Shown: positions 6,162 to 11,071 of the stretch, piece by piece
How the letters are laid out: each line of letters opens with the position of its first letter
Position numbering within the stretch: position 1 is the first letter of the stretch
Origin: Armatimonadota bacterium
GTDB taxonomy: Bacteria > Armatimonadota > UBA5829
Assembly: GCA_026415535.1 (NCBI GenBank)
Contig: JAOAGX010000050.1
Location: forward strand, 1-11,071
Reading direction: 5' to 3'
Length of the DNA stretch: 11,071 nt
Notes under the pieces: generated by a model
Database searches by the model: none
The model's input: only the letters and a program-made list of their open reading frames with translations
Told to the model about the DNA's origin: nothing
Program-made: the position numbers and the translations under genes

Positions 6162-7655
6162 ATGCCACTACCAAACGCACCGGAAGTCAAGCTGGCTCTC
6201 GTAGCAGTTAGTCGTGATTGTTTTCCGATTGAGTTAAGCCGACGCAGGCTCGGCAAGCTAGCAGAAGCCTGCAAAAAGCTTGGGATTAACTTCCACGCTT
6301 GCTCAACAATTATCGAGAACGAAAAGGATATCATTGCTGCGATTGATGAGTGTTCAGATGCCGGCGCAAACGCCGCTGTCATATATCTGGGGAACTTTGG
6401 TCCGGAAGGCCCACTGGCTATTTTCGCGGAGATGTTCCCTGGCCCGGCGATGGCTTGCGGCGCGGCCGAGGAGTCAAGCACTGACCTCATCGACGGCCGT
6501 GGCGACGCGTTCTGCGGCATGCTGAACGCCTCCTACAACTTCGCCCTGCGGGGAGTACCGGTCCACATTCCACAAATGCCCATCGGTCTACCGGAGGAGC
6601 TCGCGCCCAAGATCAGGCACTTTGCCAACGTCGCGAGAGTAGCTTTGGGCTTGATGGGCTTGAAGATATTCGCATTCGGGCCACGACCACAGGACTTCTA
6701 CGCCTGCAACGCCCCAATCAAACCGCTTTACGACCTCGGGATAGAGGTAATGGAAAATAGCGAACTGGACTTGTTGGCCCTATTCAACTCCGTCGATGAG
6801 AATGATCCCGAGATTGCACCAATCGTGGACGACATGACCAAGGAACTAGGCCCGGGCAACACATATCCGGATCTTCTACCCAGACTAGCAAGGTTCGAGT
6901 TAGCACTTACGCGGTTTGCTGAGGAAAACCTGGGTTCGCGCGATTATGCTGTATTCGCCAACAAGTGCTGGCCAGCGTTCGAGCCTTTCTTTGGGTTTGT
7001 GCCGTGCTACGTGAACGGACGACTTTCGGCAAAAGGCATGCCGGTTGCATGCGAAGTAGATATTTATGGAGCGTTCAGTGAGTATATCGCCTACCTTGCA
7101 AGCGAAACTCCAGCAACGCTGCTGGATATTAACAACACTGTTCCAACCGACATGATCCAGGGACAGGACCTTAAGGGCGCGGAACCGATAGATCTTTTTA
7201 TGGGATTCCATTGCGGTAATACGCCGTCGTGCTGCATGAAGAACTGTTCAATGAAGTTCCAAGTCATAATGAAGCGGTTGATGGAGGAACCAGGTTCACC
7301 ACCCAGTATAACTCGCGGAACGCTAGATGGTCAGCTTCGTCCCGGACCGGCCACCTGGTTCCGATTGCAGGCCGACGCCGATAACAACTTGGTAAGCTAT
7401 ATTGCCGAGGGCAACATCCTTGATATAGATCCCAAGAGCCACGGCGGGATCGGAATATTTGCGATTCCGAACTTCGCGCGCTTCTACCGACACGTCGTGA
7501 TAGGCAAGCGCTTCCCTCACCACGGAGCGGTTGCATTCCAACACTGCGGCAAGGTACTCTGGGATGCTGTTAAGCTGATTGGCGTCTATGATATAAACAT
7601 CCCGTTGCCTAAGACAATGCTCTACCCGGGAGAAAACCCTTTTGAGGTGATGTAG
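6162..7655 (+). CDS. L-fucose/L-arabinose isomerase-like protein (FucI/AraA superfamily)
   Basis: Protein of 497 residues resembling the COG2407-type sugar ketol isomerases, which interconvert aldoses and ketoses using a divalent metal in the cytoplasm. The N-terminal half (GANAAVIYLGNFGPEGPLA, about 69-87) has the Rossmann-like substrate domain pattern. The metal site appears as Glu298 (ACEVDIYGAFS) and Asp322 (LLDINN); their spacing of 24 equals that of E. coli FucI Glu337 and Asp361. The third ligand is probably among His453/His454 (FPHHGAVAF). GFHCGNTPSCCMKNC (348-362) carries four cysteines (351, 357, 358, 362), an uncommon density. The ATG follows GGAGG by six bases. The AraD-like gene upstream suggests a shared sugar route, but repeats and fabZ lie between. 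The substrate cannot be told from sequence; L-fucose, L-arabinose or another sugar are possible, so no symbol is given. Confidence 0.8.
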   Translation: MPLPNAPEVKLALVAVSRDCFPIELSRRRLGKLAEACKKLGINFHACSTIIENEKDIIAAIDECSDAGANAAVIYLGNFGPEGPLAIFAEMFPGPAMACGAAEESSTDLIDGRGDAFCGMLNASYNFALRGVPVHIPQMPIGLPEELAPKIRHFANVARVALGLMGLKIFAFGPRPQDFYACNAPIKPLYDLGIEVMENSELDLLALFNSVDENDPEIAPIVDDMTKELGPGNTYPDLLPRLARFELALTRFAEENLGSRDYAVFANKCWPAFEPFFGFVPCYVNGRLSAKGMPVACEVDIYGAFSEYIAYLASETPATLLDINNTVPTDMIQGQDLKGAEPIDLFMGFHCGNTPSCCMKNCSMKFQVIMKRLMEEPGSPPSITRGTLDGQLRPGPATWFRLQADADNNLVSYIAEGNILDIDPKSHGGIGIFAIPNFARFYRHVVIGKRFPHHGAVAFQHCGKVLWDAVKLIGVYDINIPLPKTMLYPGENPFEVM

Positions 7656-7718
7656 TTTTCGCGGTCCCATTTGCTGCCCCGATTACTACTTTTTCAAAAG
7701 GTTCGAAGGATATCCAGT

Positions 7719-7752
7719 ATTCTGAGAGATTCTTCGCTTCGTTCAGAATGAC
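7719..7752 (-). repeat. Palindrome arm left of the 26-bp array
   Basis: AGATTCTTCGCTTCGTTCAG (7727-7746) followed by AATGAC is the best-preserved arm of the dispersed palindrome family in this window. ATTCTGA (7719-7725) also pairs with TCAGAAT (7743-7749), so the arm can fold locally. It runs straight into the first unit of the 26-bp array at its GTCAT end. Confidence 0.8.
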
Positions 7753-7958
7753 AACTTGGCTGGGCGCCTTGTGGTGTAACAAACTGACGGGGTAGGTTGG
7801 TATGGCAACTCGGCGGGGCACCTTGGCATGACAACCTGACGAGGCTGGCTGGTGTGAAAGCTTGACAGAGCGGCATGACTTAATAACTTGACGGGCCGGT
7901 TTGACTTGACAACCTGACGAGACATCTTAGTGTAACAACTTGCTTGAAGGAACGACTT
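7749..7958 (+). repeat. Tandem array of 26-bp units (8 copies)
   Basis: Units begin at 7749, 7777, 7803, 7829, 7855, 7881, 7907 and 7933. The first is 28 bp and the rest are exactly 26 bp. The shared start is about TRACAACYTGACGGGG, followed by a looser GC-rich then TTGGTG-like half. The copies are strongly diverged from one another, suggesting an old array. There are no unique spacers. Short minus-strand open frames across it are by-products of the repeat. Confidence 0.85.
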
Positions 7959-7967
7959 GAAAGACGC

Positions 7968-7993
7968 GTCATTCTAAGCATAGCAAAAATTCG
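7968..7993 (+). repeat. Palindrome arm right of the 26-bp array
   Basis: GTCATTCTAAGCATAGCAAA (7968-7987) followed by AATTCG is a decayed arm in the opposite orientation to the one at 7727-7752. The two arms therefore bracket the 26-bp array with their GTCAT ends facing inward. Confidence 0.7.
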
Positions 7994-8034
7994 CGCCCGC
8001 AATACTGAAACAAAACAGTCGCTCAAAGCAGCAC

Positions 8035-8063
8035 TTTAATTACCAGTACGGTTTTGCTATAAT
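8035..8063 (+). promoter_or_regulatory. Extended -10 promoter for recR
   Basis: A perfect TATAAT (8058-8063) is preceded by TGC (TGCTATAAT), the same extended -10 as the gatC promoter. At 17 bp upstream there is only a weak -35 (TTTAAT, 8035-8040), as is typical when the extended -10 carries recognition. Transcription would start near 8069-8071, leaving a leader of about 105 bases before recR. Confidence 0.75.
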
Positions 8064-8081
8064 ACATTTGTTGATCGGGAG

Positions 8082-8162
8082 ACCGTGCAAGGCACGGTTG
8101 TTCTTGATGGCGGGTTGTCGGAACCCGCCAGTTGTTTGTGTGTACGAGCCCTCAGACGGGCT
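8082..8162 (+). other. Structured recR leader with three consecutive hairpins
   Basis: Three perfect stems occur in series. The first is ACCGTGC (8082-8088)/GCACGGT (8092-8098) with loop AAG. The second is TGGCGGGTT (8108-8116)/AACCCGCCA (8122-8130) with a 5-base loop. The third is AGCCC (8147-8151)/GGGCT (8158-8162) with a 6-base loop. The second is followed by GTTGTTTG, a poor T tract. It matches no riboswitch, SRP RNA or other known RNA that I recognise. It could be a cis-regulatory leader, an attenuator or a small RNA. Confidence 0.6.
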
Positions 8163-8174
8163 TAGGGTGATAGG

Positions 8175-8780
8175 ATGCACTACGCCAAACCCCTCGCCAG
8201 GTTGGTCGCTGAGTTCGAGAAGCTGCCTGGGATAGGACCTAAGTCGGCTCAACGGCTTGCATTCCACGTGCTCCGAATCTCGGAGGAGGAAGCTCGTTTG
8301 CTTGCGGAGGCGGTGATTAATGTTAAAGAGCAGATCAGGCTGTGCCCTATCTGCTACAACTTCACCGACCAAGAACGCTGTGAAATCTGCGTCGATACCA
8401 GACGAGACCAATCCGTAATCTGCGTTGTCGCCGAGCCGCGCGACGTAGTTGCGATGGAAAAAACGAACGAGTTCCGTGGACTTTACCACGTGCTCGGTGG
8501 CGTAATCTCGCCGATGGACGGTGTCGGCCCGGAATCACTGAGAATTCGCGAGCTGATGAATCGTGTATCCGAGGGCCAGATAAAAGAAGTTATTCTGGCG
8601 ACCAACCCGACAATTGAAGGTGACACAACCGCGATGTATATCGCACGCTTGATGAAGGAAGCCTTCGGCAACGGCTTACGCGTAACTAGAATCGCACACG
8701 GAATGCCCGTTGGCTCGGATATGGATTACGCCGATCAAGCAACGCTTATCCAAGCGCTTCAGTGGCGCAGGGAAATGTAA
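8175..8780 (+). CDS. recR: Recombination mediator protein RecR
   Basis: Recombination mediator of 201 residues, the normal length. It acts with RecO (and RecF) to load RecA on SSB-coated single-stranded DNA in gap repair. The helix-hairpin-helix is at about 15-31 (KLPGIGPKSAQRLAF), with Lys23 and Arg27, the DNA-contacting positions known in Deinococcus radiodurans RecR. The C4 zinc finger is Cys57, Cys60, Cys69 and Cys72 (LCPIC...RCEIC). The Toprim domain follows from about 80, with Glu87 in VVAEPRDV and the conserved LGGVISPMDGVGPE (107-120) and IEGDTTAMY. The ATG at 8175 follows AGGGTGA (8164-8170) closely. The usual partners dnaX and ybaB are not upstream; instead it has its own promoter and a structured leader. 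Function is secure by homology. Confidence 0.97.
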   Translation: MHYAKPLARLVAEFEKLPGIGPKSAQRLAFHVLRISEEEARLLAEAVINVKEQIRLCPICYNFTDQERCEICVDTRRDQSVICVVAEPRDVVAMEKTNEFRGLYHVLGGVISPMDGVGPESLRIRELMNRVSEGQIKEVILATNPTIEGDTTAMYIARLMKEAFGNGLRVTRIAHGMPVGSDMDYADQATLIQALQWRREM

Positions 8781-8786
8781 TCACGG

Positions 8787-8867
8787 GTTGAATGTTGAAG
8801 GTTGAATGTTGAATGACATGCTGCGGCAAGGAAGCCTTCATTCGACATCCATCATTCAACATTCAAC
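8787..8867. repeat. GTTGAATG direct and inverted repeat upstream of nifJ
   Basis: GTTGAATGTTGAA occurs twice in direct orientation with a 14-base period (8787 and 8801). The second copy, GTTGAATGTTGAATGA (8801-8816), is a perfect 16-base inverted match of TCATTCAACATTCAAC (8852-8867), with a 35-base loop. The hairpin occupies most of the 106-base recR-nifJ gap and ends nine bases before the AGG core of the nifJ ribosome site. It has no T tract. Confidence 0.88.
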
Positions 8868-8886
8868 GCCGAACTAAGGAGATACC

Positions 8887-11071
8887 ATGGCAAGAAGAAT
8901 GGAAGGCTACGACGGCAACTCGGCGGTTGCCCATGTGGCACATGCTACAAATGAAGTTATAGCGATATACCCGATAACGCCAAGTTCGCCTATGGGCGAG
9001 GAAGCTGACGAGAAGACGGCGCGGGGTGAAAAGAACATCTGGGGCACGGTCCCGACGGTTACTGAGATGCAGAGCGAGGGAGGTGCTGCAGGGGCAGTCC
9101 ACGGTGCATTGGCGACCGGTGCGTTGTGCACCACCTTCACTGCCTCACAAGGCTTGCTTCTCATGATCCCCAATATGTATAAGATCGCGGGCGAGCTGCT
9201 GCCCACCGTGTTCCATGTGTCCGCTCGGAGCCTGGCATGTCATGCTCTGTCAATCTTCGGCGACCACTCTGACGTAATGGCCTGCCGACAAACAGGCTTC
9301 GCAATGCTGTGCTCAAACAGCGTCCAGGAAGTAATGGATTTTGCTCTGATCGCCCAGCAAGCTACACTTGCCAGTCGGGTGCCGTTCTTGCATTTCTTTG
9401 ACGGTTTTCGCACAAGCCACGAGGTTCAGAAGATCGAGGAACTCACCTTCGACGACATGCGCGCGATGATCGATGAGAACCTTGTGATCGCCCATCGCGC
9501 ACGGGCGCTCAGCCCGGATCACCCGATGATTGCGGGAACTGCACAAAACCCTGATGTCTACTTCCAGGGACGGGAGAGAGCCAACAAGTTCTACCAGGCA
9601 GTGCCGCAGATAGTCCAGGAAACTATGGATAAGTTCGCCCGAATCGTCGGCCGGCAGTATAAGCTGTTCGATTACGTTGGCGCACCTGACGCAGAGAAGG
9701 TAATCGTAATAATGGGTTCGGGCGCGGAGACGGTTCACGAAACGGTCGAGTATCTAAACGCCAGAGGCGAAAAGGTTGGATTGGTGAAGGTCAGGCTCTA
9801 CAGGCCGTTCAGCGTCAAGGATTTCGTCGCCGCTCTGCCGGCAAGCGTCAAGAAGATCGCCGTGTTGGACCGCACCAAGGAACCTGGTTCCCTCGGCGAA
9901 CCGTTATACTTGGATGTTGTCGCGGCGCTCGAAGAGTCCCTGACTCCCAGCCTTGCCAAGGACAATCAGGGGGAAGCCTCAACACCACTTAAGCAAATGC
10001 CACTTGTTGTCGGAGGCCGGTACGGCCTTGGATCGAAGGAGTTCACCCCTGCAATGGTCAAGGGCGTGTTCGACAACCTTGATGCAGCCAAGCCGCTTAA
10101 TCACTTCGTAGTAGGTATCGAAGACGACATCACCGGCAACTATATCAAGTACGACCCATCGTTCTCAACAGCCGACAAGGATACCTACCGCGCGATGTTC
10201 TACGGACTCGGTTCCGACGGAACCGTCTCAGCCAACAAGAATTCGATCAAGATTATCGGCGACGCGACTGACAACTACGCCCAGGGCTACTTCGTCTACG
10301 ACTCCAAGAAGGCCGGCTCGCTCACGATTTCGCACTTGCGATTCGGTAAGAAACCAATTCGAAGTCAGTATCTCATCGACCGCGCAAATTTTGTTGCTTG
10401 TCACAACCCCAGCTTCCTTGAGCGCTATGATATGCTCTCAAACATCGAGGAAGGTGGTACTTTTCTTCTTAACTCACTGCACGGGCCGGATGAAGTTTGG
10501 GATACCCTGCCTCAGGAAGTTCAGAAACAGATCATTGATAAGAAGGTCAAGTTCTACGTAATCGACGCGATTGGGATTGCGCAAGAGCTTGGTCTCGGCC
10601 CCAGAATAAACGTCATAATGCAGACAGCTTTCTTCAAGATCAGCGGGATACTGTCGGTTGACGAGGCTGTCAGACTTATCAAGGACGCTGTTAAAAAGAC
10701 CTACGGCCGCTACGGCGAAAAGGTCGTGGATATGAACAACAAAGCGGTTGATGCGGCCCTGGAAAAGACTTATGAGGTCAAGTATCCGGATCAGGTTACC
10801 AGCAAGATTAAGATGCCGCCTGTCGTGAGAGATGACGCACCGCAGTTCGTCAAGGAAGTTACAGCCGAGATTATGGCTATGCGGGGTGACATGCTACCGG
10901 TCAGCAAGTTTCCCGAGGATGGCAAGTATCCGACCGGCACGACGGCGTTTGAAAAGCGTAACATCGCCGTCGAAATACCCGAGTGGCTGCCGGAGGCGTG
11001 CATTCAGTGCGGATTCTGCTCGTTGTTCTGTCCGCACGCTACGATCCGGCTTAAGGCCTACGACCCCGAGC
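8887..11071 (+). CDS. nifJ: Pyruvate:ferredoxin (flavodoxin) oxidoreductase, C-terminus outside the window
   Basis: Single-chain PFOR, oxidatively decarboxylating pyruvate with CoA to acetyl-CoA and CO2 while reducing ferredoxin or flavodoxin. The family is about 1180 residues; 728 codons are present before the window ends. Residues Thr31 (YPITPSS), Glu64 (EMQSEGGAAG) and Arg114 (VSARSLACHA) match the substrate and thiamine-diphosphate site residues of Desulfovibrio africanus PFOR at the same numbers. Then come domain II (VLDRTKEPGSLGEPLYLD; GGRYGLGSKEFTP) and the gamma domain from about 438 (FYGLGSDGTVSANKNSIKI). The first ferredoxin-type cluster, C705-x2-C708-x2-C711-x3-C715-P, lies at the right edge. 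The second cluster and the C-terminal thiamine domain are outside. The ATG at 8887 follows AAGGAGAT (8876-8883). Residues about 352-370 form an extra segment that may be an inserted repeat. Confidence 0.96.
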   Translation, partial: MARRMEGYDGNSAVAHVAHATNEVIAIYPITPSSPMGEEADEKTARGEKNIWGTVPTVTEMQSEGGAAGAVHGALATGALCTTFTASQGLLLMIPNMYKIAGELLPTVFHVSARSLACHALSIFGDHSDVMACRQTGFAMLCSNSVQEVMDFALIAQQATLASRVPFLHFFDGFRTSHEVQKIEELTFDDMRAMIDENLVIAHRARALSPDHPMIAGTAQNPDVYFQGRERANKFYQAVPQIVQETMDKFARIVGRQYKLFDYVGAPDAEKVIVIMGSGAETVHETVEYLNARGEKVGLVKVRLYRPFSVKDFVAALPASVKKIAVLDRTKEPGSLGEPLYLDVVAALEESLTPSLAKDNQGEASTPLKQMPLVVGGRYGLGSKEFTPAMVKGVFDNLDAAKPLNHFVVGIEDDITGNYIKYDPSFSTADKDTYRAMFYGLGSDGTVSANKNSIKIIGDATDNYAQGYFVYDSKKAGSLTISHLRFGKKPIRSQYLIDRANFVACHNPSFLERYDMLSNIEEGGTFLLNSLHGPDEVWDTLPQEVQKQIIDKKVKFYVIDAIGIAQELGLGPRINVIMQTAFFKISGILSVDEAVRLIKDAVKKTYGRYGEKVVDMNNKAVDAALEKTYEVKYPDQVTSKIKMPPVVRDDAPQFVKEVTAEIMAMRGDMLPVSKFPEDGKYPTGTTAFEKRNIAVEIPEWLPEACIQCGFCSLFCPHATIRLKAYDPE
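9940..9996 (+). repeat. Possible decayed in-frame repeat inside nifJ
   Basis: This segment encodes residues 352-370 (TPSLAKDNQGEASTPLKQ), a low-complexity linker longer than I expect between domain II strands in PFOR. The DNA reads CCAGCCTTGCCAAGGACAAT then CAGGGGGA, which resembles a degraded CCCCCTTGCCAAGGGGG palindrome. Its peptide pattern (TP..AK...PLK) parallels the GatA insert (SP..AK...PLTK). The match is partial, so the assignment is tentative. Confidence 0.4.

Noticed and set aside
5965..6204. 79-codon plus-strand open frame
   Set aside because: It reads through the tandem palindrome arms and overlaps the isomerase start; its peptide merely repeats the arm sequence.
7609..7925. Overlapping minus-strand open frames of 60-70 codons
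   Set aside because: They are translations of the 26-bp repeat array, so their internally repetitive peptides follow from the DNA repeat.

Overview
The window looks like a piece of a bacterial chromosome of medium GC content. FabZ, RecR, GatCAB, Shine-Dalgarno sites and TATAAT-type promoters all point to Bacteria. A type IV/type II pseudopilin with a classic class III leader suggests an organism with a pilus or secretion apparatus. The complete gatCAB set implies that Gln-tRNA(Gln) and/or Asn-tRNA(Asn) is made by transamidation. A NifJ-type pyruvate:ferredoxin oxidoreductase implies an anaerobic or facultative, ferredoxin-based metabolism. The pseudopilin style (CCSNLRQIETAKEQW) is common in Armatimonadota, Planctomycetota and Omnitrophota. 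An Armatimonadota-like source is my best guess, but the window alone does not fix the phylum. All recognised genes are on the + strand.

Layout: 1-293 is an upstream region with no convincing gene. It is followed by a monocistronic pseudopilin gene (294-665) closed by a perfect rho-independent terminator (696-720). A strong extended -10 promoter (745-774) sits so close to gatC that the mRNA is predicted to be leaderless. gatC (784-1074), gatA (1085-2620, TTG start) and gatB (2688-4139) form an operon. After a 354-base gap come an AraD-like L-ribulose-5-phosphate 4-epimerase gene (4494-5141) and fabZ (5193-5624). A repeat-rich block (5671-6116) then leads to a FucI/AraA-like ketol isomerase gene (6162-7655). 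A second repeat block (7719-7993) precedes an extended -10 promoter (8058-8063), a leader with three hairpins, and recR (8175-8780). A palindromic spacer (8787-8867) precedes nifJ, which starts at 8887 and runs off the right edge inside its ferredoxin domain.

The genes are mostly housekeeping: protein synthesis (gatCAB), fatty acid elongation (fabZ), recombinational repair (recR) and pyruvate oxidation (nifJ). The epimerase and the isomerase could act in one pentose or deoxysugar route, although fabZ and a repeat block lie between them.

The unusual part is the repeat biology. One dispersed palindromic family (arms GTCATTCTGAGC...GAAGAATCT) appears in both intergenic blocks. Each block carries a satellite array abutting the GTCAT end of an arm: 14 units of exactly 17 bp in the first block, and 8 units of 26 bp (the first 28 bp) in the second. 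A different CCCTT...AAGGG repeat seems to be inserted in frame in gatA, with a probable decayed relative in nifJ. A third motif, TTCAACATTCAAC, lies just upstream of the ribosome binding sites of both the isomerase gene and nifJ. I see no defence system, CRISPR array, transposase or tRNA.
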